64,000 nt of DNA from MED-G116 sp038147495 (GCA_038147495.1 JAYQTT010000014.1:1-64000); one strand, 5' to 3'; positions 8,100 through 17,814 are shown, numbered from the stretch's first letter. The notes: a model not told the origin generated them from the letters alone. Numbers and translations are program-made.

Positions 8100-8843
8100 T
8101 CATAGATATCCGGTCCGCTTTCCGACAATCTGAAAAAACCATTTATGCGGCAAGTAACGAAGCCAGCTCATCCCGCGGGTGAAGGATTTAGGGAAATGCG
8201 GCATGAAAACATCGGTTTCCATACTGGCGATGATGTCTTGTGCTGCCTTGTCTGCACTCATCAGACCGGGCATCTCGAAATCATTGATTGCCGTTGCCTC
8301 GCTCTCAACAAATCCGGGGCAAATTACCTGTATCCGAATCCCTTTTGGGTGCAGATCAAAGTAAAGTGACTCGGCAAGCGAAATAAGGGCCGCCTTCGTT
8401 GGTCCATAGGCAGCTGATCGCGGCAGGCCACGCCATCCGGCAACCGAGGCAATGATCACGATATGGCCACGGCCATTCTTGATCATCGCCGGAACAAGCG
8501 CGGCAAGGGCATTGACGACCCCCATATAATTGACGTCCATATGTTGTGCATAAATTGCGGGATCAATCCTGCTGCCGTCCTGCGGCTGGTACATGCCGGC
8601 ATTCAGGATAGCCACATCAACCGGCCCTTGATTTGTGACTGCCGCATTGATGTTGGCGGCGAGGGATGCGCTGTCTGTGACATCACAGGTCAAGCCATGG
8701 AAATTTTCATGATTCTGGCTTGTTTCTGCCAGCCGATCGGTACGTCTGGCGACACCGCTCACATGATGCTCGCCAGTGCATAGCTGTTTGACAAGGGCGG
8801 CGCCAATTCCCGAAGTCACGCCTGTTATAAAATAATGCGCCAT
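8100..8843 (-). CDS. Short-chain dehydrogenase/reductase
   Basis: 247 residues with the classical SDR layout: N-terminal cofactor loop TGVTSGIG (residues 8-15), CDVTD, the NAG motif in AILNAGMYQP, the catalytic Ser in IIASVAGW and YGPTK (the YxxxK pair), then the CPGFVES segment. The Arg pair in GVARRTDRL after strand 2 suggests NADP(H). A hydrophobic C-terminal stretch (FTRGMSWLRYLPHKWFFQIV) may attach it to the membrane, as in lipid-acting SDRs. Substrate unknown. It is the first gene of a two-gene unit with the NTF2-like gene; the intergenic region upstream is shared with the symporter. Confidence 0.85.
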   Translation of the reverse strand: MAHYFITGVTSGIGAALVKQLCTGEHHVSGVARRTDRLAETSQNHENFHGLTCDVTDSASLAANINAAVTNQGPVDVAILNAGMYQPQDGSRIDPAIYAQHMDVNYMGVVNALAALVPAMIKNGRGHIVIIASVAGWRGLPRSAAYGPTKAALISLAESLYFDLHPKGIRIQVICPGFVESEATAINDFEMPGLMSADKAAQDIIASMETDVFMPHFPKSFTRGMSWLRYLPHKWFFQIVGKRTGYL

Positions 8844-9161
8844 TATTCATCAGCCCCGATCACATTGAACGCTTTTCGCCTGTGTTGACTGGTATTTGGG
8901 CATTTTACGGCTGAATGTGAAGGGGGTGTATCGGGTTGTTGTCGCTGGCGACGGTCTGTAGTAACCTCTTTTTGCGACATGTTGTCGGCTAGGCGTCATT
9001 GACGCTGCAGTTATCTCTTTTTCCATTATCTTTCTTTTGTTTCCCGGCCATGTGGCAGAACCAGTGTGAACTGGGGTGTTCACTCATGTGTCTTGATTTG
9101 TAGTTTTTCCTAAACGCCCCCGATCGCACAGCGATTACGCATGTGACGAAAGGAACGCATC
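8844..9161. promoter_or_regulatory. Divergent intergenic region with an operator-like inverted repeat
   Basis: 318 bases between the leftward SDR gene and the rightward symporter gene. GTGAAC (9066-9071) and GTTCAC (9078-9083) form a perfect six-base inverted repeat with a six-base centre, about 80 bases before the symporter ATG, and could be a regulator site. A second small hairpin, ATCGC-ACA-GCGAT, spans 9123-9135. AAAGGA just before 9162 is the symporter's ribosome binding site. A minus-strand open frame at 8850-9083 has no family resemblance and is not called. Confidence 0.3.
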
Positions 9162-10536
9162 ATGGAAACCATCACTAATTTGGTCAGCGAATTGAATAGT
9201 CTTGTCTGGGGGCCGCCAATGCTTGTTGCCATTCTTGGCACCGGCCTATTCCTGACCGCCGGCTTGAGGCTATTGACGGTAAGAAAAATTCCATTTGGTT
9301 TTTCACTTCTTTGGAAAGGGCGTATTCCCGGCGATGCCGCTGGCGAGATCAGCCCCTTCAACGCTCTCATGACATCTCTGTCGGCAACTATCGGAACCGG
9401 TAATATTGCCGGTGTCGCAACCGCTATTATTGCCGGTGGGCCGGGCGCAATCTTCTGGATGTGGATGACAGCGCTTGTTGGTATGGCAACAAAATACGCC
9501 GAGGCGGTCTGTGCAGTGAAATTCCGCGAGCAGGACGAAAATGGCAATTTTGTTGGCGGCCCTATGTATTACATCCAGAACGGGCTTGGTGAAAATTGAA
9601 GTGGCTTGCCTATACCTTGCCATCTTCGCAATGATCGCCGGATTTGGTATTGGCAATATGGTTCAGTCTCAGGAAGTCGCTGGCGCCATGAATGAAGCTT
9701 TTGACGTTGGCCATTGGGTTACTGGTGGCACGTTGGCAATTTTGGCAGCGGCAGTGCTGCTCGGCGGCATCAAACGAATTTCAACTGTTGCCGGTAAACT
9801 GGTTCCCAGCATGGCGGCCCTTTACGTGATCGCAGCACTGATTGTTATCGCGGTGAATATTGAAATGGTGCCTGCCGCCTTTGCGATGATCTTCAAATAT
9901 GCCTTTACCCCGCATGCGATCACCGGTGGTGCCATCTGGGCGGCCATTCGTTTCGGTGTGGCCCGCGGTATCTTCTCGAATGAAGCGGGTCTTGGCTCGG
10001 CGCCAATCGCTCATGCGGCGGCGCAAACCAAAGGTCCGGTAAGCCAGGGTCTTGTTGCCATGCTTGGCACCTTCATCGACACGATTGTCGTGTGTACGTT
10101 CACCGGCGTTGCCATCTTGTGCACACTCGGTTGGGACGTTGTCGACCAGCGTGGTTCAGCCCTGACAGCTTATGCCTTTGAACAGGCCTTTAACGGGGGT
10201 GCAAGCGTCATTGCAATTGCGATTGCGGTGTTTGCCTTCACCACCATCCTTGGCTGGCGCTATTATTCAGAAAGAGCGGCACAATATGTCTTTGGCACAA
10301 AGATTGTCATGCCGTTCCGGATTGTCTGGTGTGTGGCGATTATCTTTGGTGCAGTGGTCGCCGAGTCGGGGGCCGTGGCAACCGGCACGCGGTTTGTCTG
10401 GTTATTGTCTGATACGCTGAACGCGATGATGGCGATACCAAACCTGATCGCGCTGTTGGCACTGTCGCCGATTATTTTCAAAGTCACGCAAGAGTTCTTT
10501 GATACAAGGGGCAAATCCGAGAAAAATCCGTTCTAG
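9162..10536 (+). pseudogene. Sodium:alanine (AGCS family) symporter, frame broken near 9597
   Basis: A sodium- or proton-coupled amino-acid symporter of the AGCS family, with many membrane helices. The first frame gives SLVWGPPMLVAILGTGLFLT through FNALMTSLSATIGTGNIAGV and GGPMYYIQNGLGEN, then hits TGA at 9597-9599. The second frame continues LAIFAMIAGFGIGNMVQS, FGVARGIFSNEAGLGSAPIA, LGWRYYSERAAQYVFG to the TAG at 10536. Adding one base at 9596-9598 and one near 9615 restores NWKWLAY before the next helix, giving about 457 residues, the normal length. Two close single-base deletions look like sequence error or recent decay. A strong terminator follows. The likely substrate is alanine or glycine. 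Confidence 0.8.
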
Positions 10537-10562
10537 GTGAACGCCACAGATAAAACGAAGAA

Positions 10563-10589
10563 GGGCCGGATAAATACCGGCCCTTTTTT
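10563..10589 (+). terminator. Rho-independent terminator after the symporter
   Basis: GGGCCGG (10563-10569), a seven-base loop and CCGGCCC (10577-10583) are followed directly by six T. It begins 26 bases after the symporter stop. Confidence 0.85.
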
Positions 10590-10679
10590 CTTGGCAAATG
10601 CGCTGGGGAGGGCCAAGTTGCTTGTAGCATTTATCGAGGGCTGATGTTTTACGATCTGCCCATTTGACATAGGTATCCC

Positions 10680-11756
10680 ATGCGCCAACCAAGACAGACA
10701 TTGCCCCTTATCAGTGATGAGCCGCTAATTGTCTCGGTACGCCGGTCCGGGATTGAGGAAAGCGTCCATGCCGTTGATATCGCCCTTGTAGACGGTGATG
10801 GGCAGGTGCTTTTGGGGCTTGGTGATGTGGAGAGGGCCATCTTCCCACGATCTGCAATGAAGCCGCTGCAAGCCATTGCTTTAGTTGAGAAAATAAATTC
10901 ACTCGCCGATAAATTCTATCTTCAGCCGGATGAGTTGTCGTTGATCTGCGCGAGCCACAATGGGCAGATCATGCATGTGGAAAAGGCGCGTGAATTGTTG
11001 CACCGTTTTGGCCTTGACGAGGGCATGCTGGCATGTGGCCCGCACTGGTCAACCGATGAGACCGTGATGGTCGAGCAGGTGCGCGCGCATGACAGACCAA
11101 GTCATATTCACAATAATTGCAGTGGCAAACATAGCGGCATGCTGGTTCTGGCATCGCTTCTTGGTGTACCAGTGAGTGGCTACGAAAAGATTACCCATCC
11201 TGTACAGCAGCAGATTCTCGGCACATTGGAGGCCATGACCGGGGTCGATCTTCTGCATTATGGCCATGGCGTTGATGGGTGTGGTGCGCCTGCGCTCGTA
11301 GGCCCGCTTGGTAACTGGGCGCGGGGCTTTGCCTTGTTTGCCGGTGGCGGAGAAATCCCCGAAAGCCGTGCCATGGCGTGTGCGATGCTGCGTGATGGAA
11401 TCGCCGCCGCTCCGCAGCTGATAGCCGGTGACAGGCGGTTATGCTCTGCATTGGCGGCGGCAATGGGAAATGTGATCACGGCGAAAGTGGGGGCAGAGGG
11501 GGTTTATGGCTGTGCGTTTCACGAGCTTGGCCTCGGCCTGATGATGAAAGCCCGTGATGGTCATAATCGCGCCGTTGAGGTTGCGCTTGGGGCGGTCATC
11601 AACACCCTTGGATATGAGATTCCGGAAACCTTGCGGCCATATTTTGCGCCATCACTGGTTAACCGCGCCCGGCAAATTGTTGGCGACATCACCATCCGCG
11701 GTGCGCTCCCGCCAGCGTTTGATACCGCCAATAGGCTGGTTGATCAAAGCCGGTGA
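10680..11756 (+). CDS. Asparaginase (asparaginase II family)
   Basis: 358 residues matching the rhizobial-type asparaginase II family, which hydrolyses L-asparagine to aspartate and ammonia and is unrelated to the EcAII/AnsB fold. Recognisable segments are VSVRRSGIEESVHAVDIALV, IFPRSAMKPLQAIALVE (the SxxK-type serine and lysine), LICASHNGQIMHVEKARELL, HNNCSGKHSGML and YGHGVDGCGAPALVGPL (with the family's conserved cysteine and histidines). No signal peptide, so cytoplasmic. It stands alone between the symporter's terminator and the cobalamin riboswitch; the symporter upstream could supply amino acids, but cotranscription is unlikely. Confidence 0.85.
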   Translation: MRQPRQTLPLISDEPLIVSVRRSGIEESVHAVDIALVDGDGQVLLGLGDVERAIFPRSAMKPLQAIALVEKINSLADKFYLQPDELSLICASHNGQIMHVEKARELLHRFGLDEGMLACGPHWSTDETVMVEQVRAHDRPSHIHNNCSGKHSGMLVLASLLGVPVSGYEKITHPVQQQILGTLEAMTGVDLLHYGHGVDGCGAPALVGPLGNWARGFALFAGGGEIPESRAMACAMLRDGIAAAPQLIAGDRRLCSALAAAMGNVITAKVGAEGVYGCAFHELGLGLMMKARDGHNRAVEVALGAVINTLGYEIPETLRPYFAPSLVNRARQIVGDITIRGALPPAFDTANRLVDQSR

Positions 11757-11894
11757 TCTCGGATCTGGCGTTGTGGCGCCGCGGCCTGTCTGGCGCTTTG
11801 AAAGACGGTTGTGCCACAATATGGCGTGGCTGGACAAATCGATGACGCAATTGGTTGACAGCATGCCGCATTTCATGACAACACTGAAGCCACG

Positions 11895-12080
11895 TAGAAG
11901 GTGGCTGTGGGGCAAAGCCCCATGCCTTAATGAGGGAATATGGATAGGGTGAAAAATTGACTGCCCGAAGCCATAGCCGTCCCCGCGACTGTATGGAGGT
12001 CGTCAACCAAAACGCCACTGGGACTTTGTGCCCGGGAAGGCTGGTTGGCAATGACACCAAGCCAGGAGACCTGCCTTTGA
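11895..12080 (+). promoter_or_regulatory. Cobalamin (AdoCbl-type) riboswitch
   Basis: The conserved core is present in order: GGTGG (11900-11904), TTAATGAGGGAA ending at 11938, CCCCGCGACTG (11981-11991), GCCACTGGGA (12014-12023), GGGAAGG (12034-12040) and the B12 box AAGCCAGGAGACCTGCC (12059-12075). It is followed about 130 bases later by hupE. No clear terminator lies between, and a GAGGGGAG ribosome binding site precedes the ATG at 12208, so control at translation or by rho is more likely than by intrinsic termination. A TTGACA at 11855-11860 is a possible -35 element. Confidence 0.92.
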
Positions 12081-12207
12081 CGTTGGTTCAACGGTCGGGG
12101 TGTGCCGTGGAAATGTGGGGGACTGCCCCTCATATTGCCTCAGCTCTTCCCAAAGCGGCCTTTTTGCCCTCAACAGGGTAAGTCTCTTTCGAGGGGAGTG
12201 ACGATTA

Positions 12208-12840
12208 ATGACAAGACTTCTTTTCACCGCAGCCACAATGTTTTTGGCGACAGCCGGTTCTGCTTTTGCCCATCACCCAATGGGCGGCGATGTGCCGGCG
12301 ACAATGCTTCACGGTTTGCTTTCTGGTATCGGTCATCCGGTTATCGGACTTGATCACCTTGCCTTTGTAATCGCTGTCGGTTTGATTGCGGCCTTCCAGA
12401 AAAACCGGGTGATGACACCTGCAAGCTTTGTGCTTGGTACAATGGTTGGCACGATGCTGAGCGTATCTGCATTGGCCATGCCGCTTGTCGAACTCGTGAT
12501 CATGTTGTCCGTGGTTGCCGCGGGTGTCATGGTAATGCGCGGCAAGGTCGCCGAGATGCTGCCGGTCATGATTGTTGCCGGGTTTATCGGGCTGTTCCAT
12601 GGCTGGGCCTATGGGCAGGCTGTTGTTGGTGTTGAGACAACGCCGCTGGTCGCCTATCTTGCCGGTATCGCCATTGTGCAGATGGTCATTGCACTTGCCG
12701 CCGGTTTTGCGATGAGAGAAATCTGGAAAGCGGGCAGCGCGGCAGCAATGCAGCCACGTCTTGCCGGTGCTGTGATCGCTGGCGTTGGTCTGACATATCT
12801 GGTTGAGGCCGCCGAAAGTGTGATCTTCCCGGGCGTCTAG
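12208..12840 (+). CDS. hupE: HupE/UreJ-family metal transporter, probably for cobalt
   Basis: 210 residues with a cleavable signal peptide (LLFTAATMFLATAGSAFA) followed at once by the histidine motif HHPMGG. The family signature HPVIGLDHLAFVIAVGLIAA comes next, with its conserved histidine and aspartate in the membrane, and about six hydrophobic segments follow, including GFIGLFHGWAYGQ. HupE/UreJ proteins bring nickel or cobalt into the cell. The cobalamin riboswitch directly upstream, and cobW and cobN downstream, make cobalt the likely metal. It has its own terminator, so it can be repressed by B12 independently of the genes behind it. Confidence 0.85.
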   Translation: MTRLLFTAATMFLATAGSAFAHHPMGGDVPATMLHGLLSGIGHPVIGLDHLAFVIAVGLIAAFQKNRVMTPASFVLGTMVGTMLSVSALAMPLVELVIMLSVVAAGVMVMRGKVAEMLPVMIVAGFIGLFHGWAYGQAVVGVETTPLVAYLAGIAIVQMVIALAAGFAMREIWKAGSAAAMQPRLAGAVIAGVGLTYLVEAAESVIFPGV

Positions 12841-12870
12841 GCCGGGCAAGACGATTTTCACATATCGTTT

Positions 12871-12899
12871 AAAGGCAGGGTCAACGGCTCTGCCTTTTT
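12871..12899 (+). terminator. Rho-independent terminator after hupE
   Basis: AAAGGCAG (12871-12878) and CTGCCTTTTT (12890-12899) form a stem ending in a T-run, 30 bases after the hupE stop. It separates the riboswitch-hupE unit from cobW. Confidence 0.8.
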
Positions 12900-12944
12900 G
12901 TGTCTTGGCATTGCCAATTCACTGGATTGATTGAGGGAATGAAG

Positions 12945-14048
12945 ATGGCAAAGACACGTATTCCGGCAACGGTGATCACCGGCTTCCTTGGGTCAGGCAA
13001 GACAACTTTAATCCGCAATATCATCACCGCCGCCAACGGCAAGCGCCTTGCGCTGATCATCAATGAATTTGGTGACATTGGTATGGATGGCGCGATGCTG
13101 GAAGAATGTGGTGCTGACAATTGCTCTGCAGATGACATCATTGAACTTGCAAACGGCTGTATCTGTTGCACCGTTGCCGATGATTTTTTACCCAGCATGC
13201 AAAAGCTTCTGGCGCAAACACCGCCGCCAGATCATATCATTATTGAAACATCGGGCCTGGCACTGCCGCAGCCGCTCGTGCAGGCGTTCGGTTGGCCTGA
13301 TGTGCGCTCGCGGGTGATGCTTGATGGCGTTATCACGCTGGTTGACGGTCCGGCACTTGCCGCGGGTGGGATTGCCAACGATCTTGACGCGCTTGAGGCA
13401 CAACGCGCTGCTGATGACGAGCTGGACCACGAAAGCCCAATCGATGAATTGTTTGAAGACCAGATTAATGCGGCCAACCTGATTGTTCTGTCCAAGGCAG
13501 ATATGCTGGACGAGGATGGTATTGCCCGGGCCCGCAAGAGCGTGGAAGAAAAATTGCCTGAAAGAACGCCGATAATTGCTGTTGCTGGCGGCAAGGTTGC
13601 GTTGGATGCGGTTCTTGGTCTTGATATGGAAGAACAAGCGCATCACCGCGCCCAACATCATCATCACCATCATCATCACCATGATGATGATCACGAGCAT
13701 GATCATGAACACGGGCATGAACACGGGCATGATGAGTTCGCGTCACATATTATTCTGCTTGATGATGTGCCCGATGCCGATGAATTACAGAGGCAATTGG
13801 CCAACCTTGCCAACAGCCACGGAATTTTGCGGGCAAAGGGGCGGTTGAAGGTCACTGGCAAAGCATTGCCATTCGTGGTGCAGGCTGTGGGACAGCGGGT
13901 TGATGGCTATTATGCGCCTGCTGAAGGCGGGACAACTGGCCGTCTGGTGGTGATTGGCATGGCCGGGCTGGATGCCATGGCGATCGCCAATGCCCTTGGT
14001 GGTGTCGTGATGCCGGATAGTGGGGCACATGCATCTTCTAAAGATTGA
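12945..14048 (+). CDS. cobW: CobW-family metallochaperone GTPase
   Basis: 367 residues from the ATG at 12945, which lies six bases after GAGGGA; an in-frame ATG at 12939 directly abuts that site. Walker A is GFLGSGKTT (13-21), the metal-binding CxCC motif is CICC at 72-75, and LSKADMLDE is the guanine-specificity motif. Between the G domain and the C-terminal CobW_C domain lies a tract of about 40 residues (roughly 226-265) made almost only of His, Asp, Glu and Gly, likely to bind or store cobalt. CobW is thought to deliver Co(II) to the CobN-containing chelatase. Its 3' end overlaps cobN by 20 bases, so translation is coupled. Confidence 0.93.
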   Translation: MAKTRIPATVITGFLGSGKTTLIRNIITAANGKRLALIINEFGDIGMDGAMLEECGADNCSADDIIELANGCICCTVADDFLPSMQKLLAQTPPPDHIIIETSGLALPQPLVQAFGWPDVRSRVMLDGVITLVDGPALAAGGIANDLDALEAQRAADDELDHESPIDELFEDQINAANLIVLSKADMLDEDGIARARKSVEEKLPERTPIIAVAGGKVALDAVLGLDMEEQAHHRAQHHHHHHHHHDDDHEHDHEHGHEHGHDEFASHIILLDDVPDADELQRQLANLANSHGILRAKGRLKVTGKALPFVVQAVGQRVDGYYAPAEGGTTGRLVVIGMAGLDAMAIANALGGVVMPDSGAHASSKD

Positions 14049-17000
14049 TGAAAGCGGCGCTCTATATGATGACAAGGAGGCTGTAGATCTCGGCCAGCCC
14101 ACCGGCGATATTGTCATTCTGACATCTGCTGATACAGAGGTTGCGCTTCTCTCGGCGGCGACACGTACCTGCCATGAGGCCGGGTTTGGGCTTGATGTCC
14201 GGATTACCAACTATCTGAGCCTGACGCATCCATATTCGGTTGATCTTTACGTACAAAACACGCTGGCGGCGGCGAAAATTGTCGTGGTCCGCCTGCTGGG
14301 TGGAACGTCATATTGGTCATATGGCGTTCAACAATTGCACGCGCTCGCCGGACGAGGCCAATGCGAGGTCATTTTCCTGTCTGGTGACGGCAAGGCGGAC
14401 CCCGAACTAGATTATCTGTCATCCACCAACGCAAAAGAATGTGCCGCGCTTTCGGCCTATCTTGATGCAGGTGGTGCGGATAACGCCACAGCTTTTCTTC
14501 AGGCCTTGAAAGACCGGATTGAGGGAACCAGCATTGCCCCGCCTGCAATTCCATTGCTCCGCGCCGGTATCTATTGGCCGGGTTCAGTGCTGCCGGATCT
14601 TGCCAAATTGCGAGATGAATGGCTGAAAGATGCGCCGGTTGGCGCCATCATCTTCTATCGCGCCCTTTTGCAGGCGGGTGATTTGGAACCGATCGACCAA
14701 TTGGTCACGGCATGCCGTGCGCATGGATTGAACCCATTGCCCATTTTTGCCAGCTCGCTGAAAGAGGCAGAGAGCGCGGCGATCATTGCTGATCTTCTGA
14801 CCAAAGCGGATGTCGATGTCATCATGAACGCGACAAGCTTCGCCGTCTCTGACCCGGCAGGTGGCGGTGATGATGCCCATTCTTGGCGTTCGGTCGGGCC
14901 ATTTGGCGCTGTGGATGCCCCGGTTTTGCAGGTGGTGCTGGCGTCAAACCGCGAAGCAGACTGGCAAAGCTCAAGCGCCGGTTTAACCGCGCGTGACTTG
15001 GCAATGAATGTCGCCTTGCCAGAGCTTGACGGGCGGGTCCTGACCAGAGCTATCGGGTTCAAGCGGCCCTTGAGCCGTGATCATCTCACCCATGCGATGA
15101 CCACCAGCTATGCCGCGGTGCCGGATCGGGCGGCCTATGTGGCACGGCTTGCCTGTGCGTGGGCGTCTTTGCGCCGCAAGCCCAATGAAACAAAGAAACT
15201 TGGCCTGATTCTGGCGAACTACCCCAATCGGGATGGGCGCATTGCCAATGGTGTTGGTCTGGACACACCGCAAAGCGTTTTCGATATGCTGCATCTGCTG
15301 CGGCGGAATGACTATGTAGCGGGCGATTTGCCGGCGGACAGTGCCGGTCTGATCGCGGCGTTGCGTGAGGGGCCGACAAATGCCGGATGGCAAGGCCGTA
15401 AAAAACAGGTCACGCTGCCGCTTGCAGATTACAAAACGGCTTTCGCCGAACTGCCAAATGACGTCACACAGGCGGTTGAGAGCCGTTGGGGCACAGCTGA
15501 AGACGATCCGATGTTTGACGGGGCCGATTTCCGGCTGGCGGTCCTCACTTTTGGTCATATTGCGGTCGGCGTGCAACCGGCCAGAGGCTATAATATCGAC
15601 CCGAAGGCAACCTATCACGCCCCCGATCTGGTGCCGCCGCATAATTATTTTGCCTTTTATATTTGGCTTCGTTCGATATGGCGGTGCGATGCCATCATGC
15701 ATTTTGGCAAACATGGCAATCTTGAATGGTTGCCCGGAAAGGCGCTGGCGCTGAGCGCGGCTTGCTATCCAGAGGCCGTGCTTGGCCCGGTCCCTCATCT
15801 TTATCCGTTTATCGTGAATGACCCCGGCGAGGGGGCGCAGGCCAAACGGCGCACCGCAGCGGTGATCCTCGACCATCTGACACCGCCGATGACACAGGCG
15901 GAAAGCCACGGCGTGATGGCAGAAATTGAATCACAGATGGATGAATATTTTGAAGCCGCCGGAATGGATAAATCACGAAGTGACGCATTGCTTGAGGATA
16001 TTCTGGCAACGGCCGAGCGCGCCGGCATTGCCGCTGATTGTGGTATCGCGATAGATGATGACCCGGCTGAAAAGCTGATGAAGCTGGACAATTTCCTGTG
16101 TGACTTGAAAGAGATGCAAATCCGTGACGGCTTGCATATCTTCGGATCATCACCTGATCGCGACCTTGCCGATGATCTGTTGACGCAGATTCTTCGAACA
16201 CCAAGAGGAAACGGTGAGGGGGTGAATGCCTCGCTGGCGAGGGCAATCGCTGTGGATTTGGAATTGTCAGATGATGCTGATGACGGTTTTGACCCGTTGA
16301 CGGCACCGCGCGGTGACAGCTGGTCAGGTGTCAGGCCACAGGTTTTGGCGGACCTTGATGATTCGCCGTGGCGCAGTTGTGGTGACACGGTTGAACGGAT
16401 TGACAAATTGGCCCGCGGCCTTGTTAGCGGCAGTATGCCGCCACCGGGGGCTTTGTCAGCGGCGATTGTCACCGATGCCTTGCCGCGTCTTCGTGAAAAG
16501 CTGGCCGTATCCGGCCCGATGGAGGCCGAGGCATTGCTGCGTGGGCTTGATGGTCGGTTTGTGCCATCGGGTGCCTCGGGTGCGCCGACAAGAGGGCGGC
16601 CGGAAGTATTACCCACCGGGCGCAATTTCTTTTCGGTGGACAGCCGCGCTTTGCCAACGCCGGTGGCATGGCGACTTGGATGGGCCTCGGCGGAGGCTTT
16701 GCTTGACCGATATCTGCAAGATCATGGCAATTGGCCAAAATCGATGGTGCTGTCGGCATGGGGCACGTCCAATATGCGCACAGGTGGTGATGATATTGCC
16801 CAGGCGTTGGCGCTTATGGGGGTGCGCCCGCAATGGGACACAAATTCCCGCCGTGTCACCGGTTTTGAAATTATTCCGCTCGATGTGCTTGGTCGTCCGC
16901 GTGTTGATATCTGCTTGCGGTGTTCTGGTTTTTTCCGTGACGCCTTTCCAGCGCAGATGAGCCTCATTGACCGTGCGGTGCAGGCAGTCGCCGATCTTGA

Positions 17001-17814
17001 TGAACCGGCTGATATGAACCCGCTTGCGGCCACTGCCAAAGCCGAACAGCAAACGCTTCAGGCGGCAGGCAGTGATGAGAGCGCCGCGCAGCGGGCAAGC
17101 ACAATGCGGATTTTCAGCGCCAAGCCGGGTGCCTATGGCGCCGGGCTTCAGGCTCTTGTTGATGAGGGTATATGGGACAAACGAAGCGATTTTGCCGAGG
17201 CGTTTCTGACTTGGTCATCATATGCCTATGGTGAGCAATTGAGTGGGGTCGAGGCACGTCAGGGTCTGGAAACGCGACTTGGTAAGGCTGATGCGGTTCT
17301 GCATAATCAGGACAACCGCGAACATGATATCCTCGACAGTGATGATTATTATCAGTTTGCCGGTGGCTTGTCCGCCGCAGTTGCCCATTTGTCAGGGCGT
17401 GATGTGCCGGTTTACCATAATGACCATTCGCTTCCCGAACGTCCGGTCATCCGCACACTTGCAGAAGAAATCAGCCGTGTTGTCAGGGGCCGCGCAAGTA
17501 ATCCGAAATGGATTGCCGGTGCCATGCGACATGGCTTCAAAGGTGCCTTCGAAATGGCGGCAACTGTCGATTACCTGTTTGCCTTTGCGGCGACAACCCG
17601 ACAGGTTGAAGAACATCACTTCGCCGCACTCTTTGAGGCCTATATCGAAGATGAAAATGTGCGGGAATTTCTGGAAGGGGCCAACGATGCCGCGTATGCT
17701 GAGATGCTGGCACGGTTTGCCGAGGCGATTGAGCGCGGGCTGTGGACGCCGCGACGCAACAGCGTACAGACAATGCTGGACCAGTTTCAGCAGAAAACAA
17801 GGGAGAGCGCATGA
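14029..17814 (+). CDS. cobN: Aerobic cobaltochelatase subunit CobN
   Basis: 1261 residues, a normal length, from the ATG at 14029 (an in-frame GTG lies three codons upstream). Typical segments are VVRLLGGTSYWSYGVQQL, GLILANYPNRDGRIANGVGL, MHFGKHGNLEWLPGKALALS (the conserved metal/porphyrin-site HGxxEWLPGK), SAWGTSNMRTGGDDIAQALA and SGFFRDAFPAQMSLIDRAVQ. CobN is the large subunit of the ATP-dependent CobNST complex, which inserts Co(II) into hydrogenobyrinic acid a,c-diamide in the oxygen-dependent pathway. Its partners CobS and CobT are not in this window. It overlaps cobW upstream and cobO downstream (ATGATG at the stop). Confidence 0.96.
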   Translation: MHLLKIDESGALYDDKEAVDLGQPTGDIVILTSADTEVALLSAATRTCHEAGFGLDVRITNYLSLTHPYSVDLYVQNTLAAAKIVVVRLLGGTSYWSYGVQQLHALAGRGQCEVIFLSGDGKADPELDYLSSTNAKECAALSAYLDAGGADNATAFLQALKDRIEGTSIAPPAIPLLRAGIYWPGSVLPDLAKLRDEWLKDAPVGAIIFYRALLQAGDLEPIDQLVTACRAHGLNPLPIFASSLKEAESAAIIADLLTKADVDVIMNATSFAVSDPAGGGDDAHSWRSVGPFGAVDAPVLQVVLASNREADWQSSSAGLTARDLAMNVALPELDGRVLTRAIGFKRPLSRDHLTHAMTTSYAAVPDRAAYVARLACAWASLRRKPNETKKLGLILANYPNRDGRIANGVGLDTPQSVFDMLHLLRRNDYVAGDLPADSAGLIAALREGPTNAGWQGRKKQVTLPLADYKTAFAELPNDVTQAVESRWGTAEDDPMFDGADFRLAVLTFGHIAVGVQPARGYNIDPKATYHAPDLVPPHNYFAFYIWLRSIWRCDAIMHFGKHGNLEWLPGKALALSAACYPEAVLGPVPHLYPFIVNDPGEGAQAKRRTAAVILDHLTPPMTQAESHGVMAEIESQMDEYFEAAGMDKSRSDALLEDILATAERAGIAADCGIAIDDDPAEKLMKLDNFLCDLKEMQIRDGLHIFGSSPDRDLADDLLTQILRTPRGNGEGVNASLARAIAVDLELSDDADDGFDPLTAPRGDSWSGVRPQVLADLDDSPWRSCGDTVERIDKLARGLVSGSMPPPGALSAAIVTDALPRLREKLAVSGPMEAEALLRGLDGRFVPSGASGAPTRGRPEVLPTGRNFFSVDSRALPTPVAWRLGWASAEALLDRYLQDHGNWPKSMVLSAWGTSNMRTGGDDIAQALALMGVRPQWDTNSRRVTGFEIIPLDVLGRPRVDICLRCSGFFRDAFPAQMSLIDRAVQAVADLDEPADMNPLAATAKAEQQTLQAAGSDESAAQRASTMRIFSAKPGAYGAGLQALVDEGIWDKRSDFAEAFLTWSSYAYGEQLSGVEARQGLETRLGKADAVLHNQDNREHDILDSDDYYQFAGGLSAAVAHLSGRDVPVYHNDHSLPERPVIRTLAEEISRVVRGRASNPKWIAGAMRHGFKGAFEMAATVDYLFAFAATTRQVEEHHFAALFEAYIEDENVREFLEGANDAAYAEMLARFAEAIERGLWTPRRNSVQTMLDQFQQKTRESA

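Noticed and set aside
8850..9083. Minus-strand 77-codon frame between the SDR and symporter genes
   Set aside because: No family resemblance, no ribosome binding site and no coding-type third-position pattern.
13645..13735. Short tandem CAT/GAC-type repeat tract
   Set aside because: It is the coding sequence of the CobW histidine-rich linker, not an independent repeat or CRISPR element; the same holds for the CbiX tail near 22545-22640.
15365..16960. Several 100-275-codon frames inside cobN on both strands
   Set aside because: All lie within the intact cobN frame and lack family similarity.
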